Below are positions 7,801 to 16,608 of a stretch of 64,000 nt of DNA, piece after piece; the first letter of the stretch is position 1; every line of letters begins with the position of its first letter. A program made the translations under genes and the position numbers. The stretch is from Candidatus Eisenbacteria bacterium (GTDB lineage Bacteria; Desulfobacterota; Binatia; DP-6): the NCBI GenBank assembly GCA_035577985.1, contig DATJZY010000061.1, forward strand, positions 1 through 64,000. The letters are read 5' to 3'. Under the pieces are notes generated by a model. It saw only the letters and a list, made by a program, of their open reading frames with translations, did no database searches and had not been told where the DNA came from.

Positions 7801-9294
7801 TCAGTCGCAGCCTTCGAACTCCTGGAGCGGACGACCGCTCGGGACCGACGCCGGGATCTGGCGGCAGAAGTCGTCGACGCGCTCGTCGAAGAGCGCGTCG
7901 CGCACGAAGTCGACGAGCTCGTGGACCTCGTCCTTCGTTAGGAGGAGCGTCCGCCGCAGGCGCGCATCGATGCCGGCCGCGAGCATCGGCTCGGTTGGCC
8001 CCAGGTGGAGATCGGAAGGCACGCTGTTGCGTGCCGGGTCGTAGCGGCGGAGCGAGGTCCTCACGTCGAGGTGATGGCGGATCGCCGCTTCCAGCGTGTG
8101 GAAGGCGCCGTTGTGGAAGAACGCGGGCGCCTTCCTCAGATTGCGCAGTGGCGCGGTACGGAACATGTAGCGCACGGCCGGATCGCCCTCGGTCTGCTCG
8201 AAGCCGAAGTCCTCGTTCTCGCCCGGGCCGTCGAAGATCGTGTCCCCGGTGCCGACGCCGAACACGGGCGCGAGCTGCGGTCCTCCGATCCGGTGCGCCT
8301 GGAAGTCGCTGAACATCTCGTTCGACGGTCCGGCGACGGCGTGGCACGCGACGCACTTGGCTTTGCCGAAGAAGAGGAGTGCGCCGCGCTTCTGCTTCGC
8401 CGTCATCGCGCCCGTCTCCCCTCGGGCGAAGCGATCGAGCGGTGCATCGGCGGCGGTGAGGCTCGTCTGGAACTCGGCGATCGCGCGGCGCCGCATGTCG
8501 ATCGTGATCGCACCGGGCGCGAGCGGTGCGCCGCCGCCGAACACGTCGCCGAACTTCTCGAGGTACGTGGGGATCGCGTTGAGACGCGCGTCGACGGCGG
8601 CCTGGATGGGGAAGTTGTGGAAGCCGGTCGCGTCAGGGGCGGGCAGGGTCTCGCCGAGACCGTCGTCGAACTGGAAGTGGCGCGGACCGAATGGTCCGGG
8701 ATTCGCGGCGATGCCGTGGAACCCAGCCATCTCGACCAGCTCGGTCGACGGGAGCGAGCCCTGCGCCGCGAGGAGCGTCGGGACGCCCGTGACGATTCCC
8801 TCCGGCGGTGGGAAGCGGAAGCCGAGCGACGGATCGAAGGGATCGCCGGAGAGGGCGACGAACCGCGGTGTCCACATGAGCGCCGGATAGAAGGCCGTGT
8901 TCGCGATCATCGGCGAGCGCCGCTGATTGCGCGGGCCCGTCCGATGCGGCCCCACGACGCCGTTGCTCTGGACGCCGATGGCCATGGGCTGCGAGTCGCC
9001 GAATCCGAAGGCGGGCGCGTGGCAGCCGGCGCACGAGTTGTCGTCGTGCAGGCCGAGGATCTTGTCGAAGAAGAGGAGCCGTCCCAGATCCGCCAGCTTC
9101 GGATCGATCGGCCGGCCGAGGCGCGTCTCGAGGCTTTCCTGGATGCGCCCCGTGAAGCCGGCACGCTCGAGAGTCGTGGCGAGCAAGCGGTCGAGGTCCA
9201 GATCGTCGATCGCACGTGCGCCGCTGGCGTGGCCCACCAGCGCGACGACGAGCGGCAGGAGCACGTATCGGATGAAGCGGAAACGACGTGACAT
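7801..9294 (-). CDS. Di-heme cytochrome c peroxidase, MauG/CcpA family
   Basis: 497 residues. The signal peptide ends near GARA. There are two covalent heme c sites, C88-x2-C91-H92 (CAGCH) and C314-x2-C317-H318 (CVACH), the normal layout of bacterial di-heme peroxidases and MauG-type enzymes. NTAFYPALMW and FRTAPLRNLRKAPAFFHNGAFHTLEAAIRHH are family segments around the active and low-potential hemes. At about 497 residues it is longer than CcpA (about 330), mainly because of an insertion at about 150-225 between the two heme domains. It acts in the periplasm on peroxide or as a protein-modifying oxidase; which one cannot be told. No partner cytochrome is adjacent. Confidence 0.9.
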   Translation of the reverse strand: MSRRFRFIRYVLLPLVVALVGHASGARAIDDLDLDRLLATTLERAGFTGRIQESLETRLGRPIDPKLADLGRLLFFDKILGLHDDNSCAGCHAPAFGFGDSQPMAIGVQSNGVVGPHRTGPRNQRRSPMIANTAFYPALMWTPRFVALSGDPFDPSLGFRFPPPEGIVTGVPTLLAAQGSLPSTELVEMAGFHGIAANPGPFGPRHFQFDDGLGETLPAPDATGFHNFPIQAAVDARLNAIPTYLEKFGDVFGGGAPLAPGAITIDMRRRAIAEFQTSLTAADAPLDRFARGETGAMTAKQKRGALLFFGKAKCVACHAVAGPSNEMFSDFQAHRIGGPQLAPVFGVGTGDTIFDGPGENEDFGFEQTEGDPAVRYMFRTAPLRNLRKAPAFFHNGAFHTLEAAIRHHLDVRTSLRRYDPARNSVPSDLHLGPTEPMLAAGIDARLRRTLLLTKDEVHELVDFVRDALFDERVDDFCRQIPASVPSGRPLQEFEGCD

Positions 9295-9401
9295 GGCTGG
9301 GGCGCGGCGGTCCGGGGGACCGTCGCACGGCTACCCACCGCCGTCAACGAAAATGTCGCCGAGGGCCGCGGAAGATTTCCCCGGCGAACAGCCCGTCGCC
9401 G

Positions 9402-9767
9402 CTACTGCGGACCTTTGCAGGTGCCGCGCTGCACGAGCTCGACGGTGTAGCGCTGCACGACGTCGCTCTGCCGCTCGTAGTCCTTGGCGCCGTACTTCTT
9501 GGCCGTCTCGCGCACGGTGCAGTCGCACAGGCGCCGGAACGCGTCGATCTGCGGCTCGAGCTGCTTGCGGAGCTCGGGCGTCATCTGGCGCTTCGGATCG
9601 ATGCCCTGGTCGCGCTTGGTGTTTTCCCACGCTCCGTCGACGAGCGCATCGGTGCAGGCGCCGACGGCGTCGCGGATCGTGTTCGGCGTCCAGCCGTCCT
9701 TGTAGGTGTCGGACGCGAGCGCCGCCGACGCCGCCGCGAGCAGAAGAAGGACAAGGGCGCGACGCAT
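9402..9767 (-). CDS. Small secreted protein with four cysteines
   Basis: 121 residues. A strong signal peptide (residues 1-18, ending ALAS) precedes a soluble, charged, mostly helical chain with cysteines in GACTDAL, RLCDCTV and GTCKGPQ. The even number and near-terminal spacing suggest disulfides in the periplasm. I recognise no family. It lies downstream of, and on the same strand as, nothing obviously related: the YjbR-like gene upstream is divergent, and the peroxidase gene lies 107 bp downstream. Confidence 0.68.
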   Translation of the reverse strand: MRRALVLLLLAAASAALASDTYKDGWTPNTIRDAVGACTDALVDGAWENTKRDQGIDPKRQMTPELRKQLEPQIDAFRRLCDCTVRETAKKYGAKDYERQSDVVQRYTVELVQRGTCKGPQ

Positions 9768-9827
9768 GTGCGGCGTCTATCACGCCGCTCGACGACGTTG
9801 CGAGGGGTGGTGTACGAGTGGGTCCGC

Positions 9828-10322
9828 ATGCCAACGCGTCCCCGAACTGCGAAGCGGAAGCGGTCGGCGCCGAAAGTCTCCCGCCACCCGAGAAAGCTGC
9901 CGAAGAGCAAGGCGGAGGCGGCTGCGATCGAGCGCCTGCGCGCGATCTGCCTCGCGCTGCCGGAGGCGACCGAGAAGATCGCATGGGGCGAGGCGACGTG
10001 GCGCGCGGGCAAGATCTTCGCGCAGATGGATACGCACCACCACGGCGCCGATCACGTCGCGGTGTGGCTGCCGGCGCGCCCCGGTGTGCAGGAGGGCCTC
10101 GTCGAGGAGGACCCGGAGCAGTTCTTCCGGCCGCCCTACGTGGGGCATCTCGGCTGGATCGGTATTCGCATCGATCGCAAGCCGGACTGGCGCATCATCG
10201 CGGGGCTGGTCGCCGACGCGTATCGCGAGGTGGCACCACCGCGCCTGGTTGCGCTGCTCGATGCGGATCGAAGCAAGCAGCCGCGTGGCTGGCGCGCCGG
10301 GTGGCTCGACGGCCGATCGTGA
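9828..10322 (+). CDS. MmcQ/YjbR-like protein
   Basis: 164 residues. After a basic N-terminal tail (residues 1-30) the sequence matches the MmcQ/YjbR fold: LRAICLALPEATEKIAWGEATWRAGKIFAQM, HVAVWLPARPGVQEGL and a C-terminal segment ending GHLGWIGIRIDRKPDWRIIAGLVADAYREVAP. These are small CyaY-like alpha/beta proteins proposed to bind DNA, with little direct evidence. The start ATG at 9828 is chosen because the family begins shortly after; in-frame GTG codons just upstream are possible. The gene end overlaps the next gene's possible GTG start (GTGA), implying coupling. Confidence 0.8.
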   Translation: MPTRPRTAKRKRSAPKVSRHPRKLPKSKAEAAAIERLRAICLALPEATEKIAWGEATWRAGKIFAQMDTHHHGADHVAVWLPARPGVQEGLVEEDPEQFFRPPYVGHLGWIGIRIDRKPDWRIIAGLVADAYREVAPPRLVALLDADRSKQPRGWRAGWLDGRS

Positions 10323-10333
10323 AGCGCCCCCGC

Positions 10334-11818
10334 ATGAAGACCCCGACCCTCGAGTGGTCGCGGCAGCGCGGCTCGCTGCTGTTGCTGCTGCTCGGGCTCG
10401 CGGCCATCGGTGCCGCCGTCGCGATCGTCCTCGGGCGGGCGCCGGGACCGCTCCCGTCGATCACGATCACGGCCGGATCGCTGGCGACGACGCGTGCCGC
10501 CATGGCGCGCACGCTCGTCGCCGCGCTCGCGGCGCGCGGGCTGCATGCGCGTCTCGTCGAGACGTCGACGGCCGTCGAGGCGCTCGAGAAGGTCGACGGG
10601 GGCATCATCGACTTCGCGCTGGTCGCCGACTTCAGCAGTACGACGGGTCTCGAACACGTCCGCGAGGTGGCGCCGCTGTACGTGGAGGCGCTCCACCTGC
10701 TCGTGAAGAGCGAGCTGGCCGACGCGGCGAGCCGGAGCCTCGCCGCCCTGCGCGGTCACACGGTGGACATCGGGCCCGTCGAGGCTGCGAACGCGAAGCT
10801 TTCTCTGGCCGTTCTCGCCTTCGCCGGCATCACCCCCACGGACGCCCCGGACGGGAAGGGGTACGTCGCCCGCCACCTCGACCGCGACGAACTGCTCGTG
10901 CTCGCCGAGCGCGGCGATCCCGCCGTGTTGCCCGACGCCGTCACGCATCTCGGAACCGTGCCGTCGAAGATCGCGATCGACCTCGTGCGCGACGGTGGAT
11001 ATCGACTGGTGGCACTGCCGTTCGCGGAGGCGTTCCGACTGAACTCGCTCATCGCCGACGATGGTGGCAAGGACGACCTCGGCGGCGTCCAGCGCCAGCA
11101 TCTCGTCGACACGGTGATTCCTGCCTTCATGTACGAGATCGATCCACCCATTCCCGCCGAGCCGCTGCACACCCTCGGTGCGCGGCTCCTCCTCACCGCG
11201 AACGACGCCGTATCGCCCGCCGTCGTCGAGCTCGTCCTCGACACGCTCTTCGGAACGCGGATCGCCCGCGTGGCGTACCCGCCGCTCGACCGCTCGGTGT
11301 TCGCAGTGGCGCCGCTTCTCGACCGCCACGCGGGGACGCTCGCGTACATCCGGCGCGACCAGCCGTTCGTCACCCAGGAGACCGTGAACAGCCTCAGCAA
11401 CTACGTGAGCGTCATCGGACCGCTGGCGGGTGGGACGCTCTTTTTCTGGCAATGGGTCCGGCAGCGCGCGCAGAGGTCGCGCGACCGCATGTTCGGGTCC
11501 TATCTCCTGCGGACGGCCGACATCGAACGCCGGGTGTCCTCGCTCGAGCTGGCGGCGACACTCGAGCTCGAGCCGCTCGCCGCCCTCCAGCGCGAGGTGC
11601 TCGAGCTGAAGGCCGACGCGCTCCAGCGCTTCGCCGCGGGCGACCTCGGCAGCCAGACCGCCCTCACCGATCTGCTCATGCCGCTGAACGCCGTCCGCGA
11701 CCACATCGGCGAGCTCATCCTGCACGTCCGCGAGAACCTCGAGCAACAGGCCGAAGCCGAGGGACGCTCGGCGACGGCTCTCTGGAAGGACGCGATCAAG
11801 CCGGACGAGCCGACCTGA
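10334..11818 (+). CDS. TAXI-type periplasmic binding protein with C-terminal anchor
   Basis: 494 residues. A membrane helix lies at about 15-35. Residues about 45-340 resemble the TAXI family of TRAP-transporter solute receptors: SITITAGSLATTRAAMARTLVAALAARG, GGIIDFALVADFSS, and PLYVEALHLLVKSEL. A second membrane helix (about 370-390, SVIGPLAGGTLFFWQWV) and a charged coiled-coil tail (about 395-480) follow. Classical TAXI receptors are soluble and paired with a DctQM permease; none is present here. It may instead be a membrane-anchored sensor. A GTG at 10319 overlapping the previous stop (GTGA) is an alternative start that would add five residues. Confidence 0.75.
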   Translation: MKTPTLEWSRQRGSLLLLLLGLAAIGAAVAIVLGRAPGPLPSITITAGSLATTRAAMARTLVAALAARGLHARLVETSTAVEALEKVDGGIIDFALVADFSSTTGLEHVREVAPLYVEALHLLVKSELADAASRSLAALRGHTVDIGPVEAANAKLSLAVLAFAGITPTDAPDGKGYVARHLDRDELLVLAERGDPAVLPDAVTHLGTVPSKIAIDLVRDGGYRLVALPFAEAFRLNSLIADDGGKDDLGGVQRQHLVDTVIPAFMYEIDPPIPAEPLHTLGARLLLTANDAVSPAVVELVLDTLFGTRIARVAYPPLDRSVFAVAPLLDRHAGTLAYIRRDQPFVTQETVNSLSNYVSVIGPLAGGTLFFWQWVRQRAQRSRDRMFGSYLLRTADIERRVSSLELAATLELEPLAALQREVLELKADALQRFAAGDLGSQTALTDLLMPLNAVRDHIGELILHVRENLEQQAEAEGRSATALWKDAIKPDEPT

Positions 11819-11824
11819 GGGGAT

Positions 11825-13204
11825 CTAGCTCACGCGCCGCTGCGCCGCGGGCTCGATCCGCGTGACGCGCATCGCGACGCCGCCGCGCGGTCGCAATGTG
11901 AGATGTGGCTCGGGCTCGACGATCGCGGCTGGATCGGCGAGCGTCAGCCGATAGCGCTGGAGCGTCATCGCGGCGATGAGCTGCGCTTCCATCAGCGCGA
12001 AGGCCTCGCCGATGCAGAGGCGCGGCCCGCCGCTGAACGGAAAGTACGCGAAGCGCGGCCGATTGCGCTCGACGCCAGGGCGGAAGCGCTCAGGGTCGTA
12101 TCGCTCGGGATCGGGCCAGAAGTCTGGATGGCGATGCGTGACCCACGGCGAGAGGTTCACGAGCGCGCCGGCCGGGATGTCGTAGCCGCCGATCTCGTCG
12201 GGGCCGATCGTCTGGCGGCCGATGCCCCACACGGGCGGGTAGAGACGCATCGCCTCCTCGACCACCATGCGCGCCATCGGAAGCCGCGGCAGATCCGCGA
12301 GCGTCGGCGCGCGATCGCCCAGCACGGAGAGCACCTCGGCGCGCGCCTGCTCGGCGATCTCGGGATGCCGGGCGAGGAGATACCAGGTCCAGGAGAGCGC
12401 GACGGCGGTCGTCTCGTGACCGGCGAGCAGGAACGTCATCACCTCGTCGCGGAGCTGGCGGCGGCTCATGGTCTCGCCGGTCTCCTCGTCGCGCGCCGCC
12501 ATCAGCATGCCGAGGAGATCGGCGCCCTGGTGCCGCGCGCGGCGTCGACCGTCGATGATGTCGTAGACGACGGCGTCGAGCGTGGCGATCGCGCGACGGA
12601 ACGCGCGATTGCGCGCCGACGGCCACCAGATGGGCGACACCACGTACGACATCGCCCGGTGCGCGGTGACTTCGAGAGCGACGGCCAGCGCGCGTCCCGC
12701 TTCGCGGGCCTCGCCCGAGAGGTCGCGTCCGAAGAGCGTCTCGCCCACGACGGTCAGCGTGAGCGCGTTCATCTCGGCGAGGATGTCGAGCGTCTCGCCG
12801 CGCCGAGCCGGCGTCACCCACCGTTCCAGGCGCTCGGCGGTGCAGCGCACCATGGTCGCGGCGAAGCCGGCGATGCGCTCGCGATGGAACGACGGCTGTG
12901 CGAGCCGCCGCTGGCGGCGCCAGAAGTCGCCCTCGCTCGTGAACAGCCCTTCGCCGATCAGCACCTTCACGCGGCCGATGACGGGCCCCTTCACGTAGTT
13001 CTGGTTGTTGTCCTGCAGGACGTGCTTCACCGCGTCGGGATGGTGCAGGAGGTAGATGCGGATGGGGCCCAGGCCGAGGCAGACGACGTCCCCGTACTCG
13101 CGCGCGAGCGCCGCGACGAAGGCGAGCGGGTCGCGGCGCATGACGCGCTCGGCGCCGAACGGCGTCCAGTACGACGGACCCGGCGGCCGGCGCTCGCTCC
13201 CCAT
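11825..13204 (-). CDS. Cytochrome P450
   Basis: 459 residues, normal for a bacterial P450. All landmarks are intact: I-helix AGHETT at 261-266, K-helix E317-x-x-R320, a PERF segment near 371-374, and the heme loop FSGGPRLCIG with the thiolate Cys397. The N-terminus has the QDNNQNYVKGP segment seen in CYP102/CYP4-like class proteins that use fatty or long-chain substrates, so a fatty-acid, alkane or terpenoid hydroxylase is plausible. No ferredoxin or reductase gene is adjacent. The start at 13204 gives a proper length; an upstream open frame of 50 more residues lacks family similarity. Confidence 0.93.
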   Translation of the reverse strand: MGSERRPPGPSYWTPFGAERVMRRDPLAFVAALAREYGDVVCLGLGPIRIYLLHHPDAVKHVLQDNNQNYVKGPVIGRVKVLIGEGLFTSEGDFWRRQRRLAQPSFHRERIAGFAATMVRCTAERLERWVTPARRGETLDILAEMNALTLTVVGETLFGRDLSGEAREAGRALAVALEVTAHRAMSYVVSPIWWPSARNRAFRRAIATLDAVVYDIIDGRRRARHQGADLLGMLMAARDEETGETMSRRQLRDEVMTFLLAGHETTAVALSWTWYLLARHPEIAEQARAEVLSVLGDRAPTLADLPRLPMARMVVEEAMRLYPPVWGIGRQTIGPDEIGGYDIPAGALVNLSPWVTHRHPDFWPDPERYDPERFRPGVERNRPRFAYFPFSGGPRLCIGEAFALMEAQLIAAMTLQRYRLTLADPAAIVEPEPHLTLRPRGGVAMRVTRIEPAAQRRVS

Positions 13205-13340
13205 CGCATCGAGTGTGTCAGCGGCCCGCTCGGCTCTCAAGCCGGGCGTCGTGCCCGAGGCATCGCGCCACCTGCATCGCGCTGAATCCGGCGTCCACGC
13301 GAGACGTCTCATCGACGGAGGGGAGAGAACGGAGACTGAA

Positions 13341-13766
13341 ATGTCGAGGCGCATCGGGACGGTCGTGGTCGCAACCCTCGTCGCCGCCTGGATGGGTCTC
13401 GTCGCACCAGGAGCGGCGGGCGCCGCTGCGTCCGCGGGTCGGAGCGACCGGCATCACCGCGGGTCGTTCGACGACGGCCTCTCGGACTCCGACCTCTTCG
13501 CGCGACTCGACGCCAACCGCAACGGCAGCGTCAGCTGGGCGGAGTGGCGGCAGTTCGACACGGCCCCCGAGGCGCGGGCGGACTTCGAAGCGCTCGACAC
13601 CGATCGTGACGAGCGGATCAATCGCGACGAATGGGCGTCGAACGTCGGTCGCACCCGCGTCGTCGTCCACCTGTTCACGTATCTCGACGCGCAGCGCGAG
13701 GAGCCCGCAGGGGCGAACGACGCCGACCGGACGCCGACGTCGGCGATCGTGTCGCTGACGTTCTGA
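13341..13766 (+). CDS. Secreted EF-hand calcium-binding protein
   Basis: 141 residues. The signal peptide ends near residue 30. There are two EF-hand loops with standard 12-residue geometry: D57-A-N-R-N-G-S-V-S-W-A-E68 and D86-T-D-R-D-E-R-I-N-R-D-E97. Both keep acidic residues at positions 1 and 12, although the sixth-position Gly is lost (Glu) in the second loop. The pairing and spacing (29 residues) suggest a single two-hand lobe in the periplasm. The C-terminal 40 residues are acidic and featureless. GGAG is 6-7 bases before the ATG. It is divergent from the P450 gene, 136 bp apart. Confidence 0.85.
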   Translation: MSRRIGTVVVATLVAAWMGLVAPGAAGAAASAGRSDRHHRGSFDDGLSDSDLFARLDANRNGSVSWAEWRQFDTAPEARADFEALDTDRDERINRDEWASNVGRTRVVVHLFTYLDAQREEPAGANDADRTPTSAIVSLTF

Positions 13767-13865
13767 TGCGCCGGTGAGCCAGCGTCGGCGCGCGCGGACG
13801 AAGAGCAGTGGTCGCGGCCGTGGTGCAACCCGCCCCTCCTGTGTTACCGAACGCGGCGGTCCGCC

Positions 13866-15191
13866 ATGTCGGAGCTCCGCATCGGACGCCCCACCGTCAC
13901 CGCCGGCGGTGCCGGGCCGAGGACGACGACCGATGTCACCCTCGGGCCGTCGTCCCATCGCCTCTGGTACGAAGCCTCGACCGGCCCGATCGCGAGCGGA
14001 TGCGAGCCGTTCGTCGCCGCGACGTTCGTGCCCGCACTCCGGGCCGCCACGAACGTGCGCCCCGCGCTGCCGATCTCGGGCCGCCTGCTGGCGAGCCTGC
14101 CGGACGTCGCGGACGTCCTGTGTGCGTGGGATCCCCTGTTCCGGCGCGTCGCGGTCGACGCCGAAGCCGCGCCCGTGGCGGCGACGGGCGACGATCGCGG
14201 CATCGGGTGCTTCTTCTCGTGCGGGGTCGATTCGTTCGACAGCGTACTGTCGCATCGCGACGAGATCACGGCGCTCGTCTTCGTGTACGCCTACGAGCCG
14301 CGGCTCCTCGATCCCGAGACCCGTGCGGCGCACATCCGGGTCGTCCGCAGCGCCGCCGCCGAGCTCGGGAAGCCCCTCATCGAGATCGACACCAACGTCT
14401 GGAGCTTCGCGGACTCCCACGTGTCGTTCCACCTGCACTACATCAGCTCGTTTCTCGCGAGCGTGGCGCTCCTGCTCGCGCCGCGGCTCCACAAGATCTA
14501 CATCCCGTCGACCTGGAGCTACACGTCGCTCTTTCCGTGGGGGTCGCACCCGCTGCTCGACCCGCTCTGGAGCAGCGACGACATCGAGATCGTCCACGAC
14601 GGCCTGGCGCGAATGCGGCCGCAGAAGGTGGCGCGCATTGCCGCGTCCGACACGGCGCTCCGCCACCTGCGCGTGTGCTACGCGAGCACCAAGCCCACCC
14701 TCAACTGCGGGCGCTGCGAGAAGTGCCTCCGCACCATGGCGGCGCTGCGCATGGCGGGCGCGCTCGGGCGGTGCACGACCTTCGACGTGCCGTTCGACGT
14801 CGACGCGCTTGCCGCGGTCTCCCCGGGGCCGGAGCTGCTGTACGCCTACCGCAACCTGCTGCGCCATCTGCACGCGACGGCCGACGACCCGCCGCTCGAG
14901 GCCGCGATCCGGCAGGTGATCGCCACGGGCGGCGAGGCGCCCGTCCTGGTCGAAGACCGCGCCCGCTACCTCGAGTATCAATGGAACCGCAACCGGGCCG
15001 CGCTCGCCGACGCGACCGCGCGGGCCGACGCCGCCGAAGCGCGCGCCGCCGAGCTCGAGCACCGCTTCGGCACGCTGCACCACCGCCTCGTCGAGCAGAT
15101 CGACGCAGGTCTCCGGCGCTGGCCGCGCCTGCGGGCCGCCGTGCGCCGCATGGCGCTCCTCTTCGCGTCGCGCACGAAGCGGATCCAGTAG
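13866..15191 (+). CDS. QueC-like PP-loop ATPase-fold protein with coiled-coil tail
   Basis: 441 residues. GCFFSCGVDSFDS (115-127) is a PP-loop (SGGxDS) with the second Gly-position residue changed to Cys119. C271-x9-C281-x2-C284-x2-C287 reproduces the zinc-binding cysteine pattern of QueC (7-cyano-7-deazaguanine synthase). The Cys-rich motif is followed by LRTMAALRMAG. These features place it in the adenine-nucleotide alpha-hydrolase-like family related to QueC, but the rest of the chain (STWSYTSLFPWGSHPLLD) is unlike housekeeping QueC. The tail from about 355 is a charged coiled coil. No queuosine or dpd/Qat genes are adjacent, so the acceptor substrate is unknown. Confidence 0.78.
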   Translation: MSELRIGRPTVTAGGAGPRTTTDVTLGPSSHRLWYEASTGPIASGCEPFVAATFVPALRAATNVRPALPISGRLLASLPDVADVLCAWDPLFRRVAVDAEAAPVAATGDDRGIGCFFSCGVDSFDSVLSHRDEITALVFVYAYEPRLLDPETRAAHIRVVRSAAAELGKPLIEIDTNVWSFADSHVSFHLHYISSFLASVALLLAPRLHKIYIPSTWSYTSLFPWGSHPLLDPLWSSDDIEIVHDGLARMRPQKVARIAASDTALRHLRVCYASTKPTLNCGRCEKCLRTMAALRMAGALGRCTTFDVPFDVDALAAVSPGPELLYAYRNLLRHLHATADDPPLEAAIRQVIATGGEAPVLVEDRARYLEYQWNRNRAALADATARADAAEARAAELEHRFGTLHHRLVEQIDAGLRRWPRLRAAVRRMALLFASRTKRIQ

Positions 15192-15394
15192 GGGTTCGCC
15201 GGCGCCCACGTGTGCCGTGTCGTGCGACGGCGCTGTGTCACTGTGTCAGCGTGCGTCGTGGCCCCTGCTGCGGCAGGTGCTCGCCCGCCCGCCAGGTCCC
15301 ACGGAACCCGCACGTTTCCGCGTGGGGCGCACCGGTACGCAGCTTGCTCCCCGTCCTCTGCGCTCCGCACGCGCGGCGCGATCAGGAGCCGACG

Positions 15395-16588
15395 ATGCGA
15401 AACCCACTCACCCACGCAGCCGCCATGCTGGCGATCGCCCTCGCCGTCGCCGGATCGTCACCGGCGAGCGCGGCCTACTGTGGGTGCGACAAACCGCCAC
15501 CGGCCGCGAACGTCGCGGTGCGCCCGGACTTCAGCTACCCGGGCGCGGAGATCATCCTCTTCTCCCAGAGCTTCGAGCTCGGGAGCCGGTACACCGTCAA
15601 CTTCTATCGGTTCCGCCGTCTGGGCGCGCTGCTGCGGCCGCGGCTCGACGCCAGCGCCTCCGCCACTGCCATCCGCGCCCGCGATCAGGGCGACTTCAAT
15701 CCCCTCAACCCGGCGAATCCGCTCCCGCTCCGCACGCAGCTCCGCGTGAAGCTCCCGAAGAGGCTCCACTACGGGCCGTCGCGGATCGAGGTCGTGGATC
15801 CGCGCCGCCCCGGCGCGCCCGTCCTCACGATCAGCCAGGACGAGTTCACGGTCATCGGCAAGCCGATCGTGCTCTCGGAGACGATGTCGGACGTGGACGT
15901 CCCGTACACGACGGCCATGAGCCACGACGGCCACATCTTCTTCGCGTTCGACGTGCATCAGGTCCGCAACGAGACGCTCGTCGACGTACGCATGACCGAG
16001 GTGCTGCTGCCCCTCTTCGCGAGCGGCGTGACCGGCTGGAACATCCAGGGCTTCAACGTCGGCTCGCTCCGTGACGTTCCGGACGAGGCGAAGTTCGGCT
16101 GGCGCCTGTTCGACGCCAACGACGAGGACGCGTCGAACACCGGGAACGCGAGCCGCATCCGCTACTGGCGTCACGAGTTCAACACCTGGGAGAACGCCCA
16201 CCACACCGGCGGCACGAAGGTGCAGGTCCCCGATGACGTCGACCACGACTACTGGCACGAGGACGGGACGCCGCACTTCGACCACGACCACATCGTGATC
16301 GCCGTCGACGTGAGCGAGCTCGATCCGGCACGCCTCCTGCGCGGCACGCGTCTCAACGCGATCCGCCTGCGCATCTCGACCATGCGCACGCCGAACCCGT
16401 ACGCCACCGACCCGAACCCGACGAGCGGGAACTCGGGACCGGGCAGCCCGAACTCCGGACCCGGCAGCTCGAACTCGGGGCCGGGCTCGCCGAACAGCGG
16501 ATCGCCCACCACGACCACGCCGACCGCCGGGACCGCAGACCGGTCGGACGGCGGGCTGATCCCGTCGATTCTCGATCCGATTCTCTGA
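15395..16588 (+). CDS. Secreted protein with Asn/Gly/Ser/Pro repeat tail
   Basis: 397 residues. A signal peptide (ending ASA) is followed by a CGC motif and a beta-rich body of about 330 residues that I cannot assign; DHDYWHEDGTPHFDHDHIVIAVD near 285-310 is rich in His and Asp and could bind metal. Residues about 350-375 are a run of NSGPGS/SPNSGPGS units, then a TTTT linker and a short C-terminal hydrophobic segment. AGGAG lies 10 bases before the ATG. It is 20 bp upstream of the kinase-lnt operon and in the same direction, so transcription may read through. Confidence 0.7.
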   Translation: MRNPLTHAAAMLAIALAVAGSSPASAAYCGCDKPPPAANVAVRPDFSYPGAEIILFSQSFELGSRYTVNFYRFRRLGALLRPRLDASASATAIRARDQGDFNPLNPANPLPLRTQLRVKLPKRLHYGPSRIEVVDPRRPGAPVLTISQDEFTVIGKPIVLSETMSDVDVPYTTAMSHDGHIFFAFDVHQVRNETLVDVRMTEVLLPLFASGVTGWNIQGFNVGSLRDVPDEAKFGWRLFDANDEDASNTGNASRIRYWRHEFNTWENAHHTGGTKVQVPDDVDHDYWHEDGTPHFDHDHIVIAVDVSELDPARLLRGTRLNAIRLRISTMRTPNPYATDPNPTSGNSGPGSPNSGPGSSNSGPGSPNSGSPTTTTPTAGTADRSDGGLIPSILDPIL

Positions 16589-16608
16589 AACCGGGGAGGG
16601 CAGGGGGG

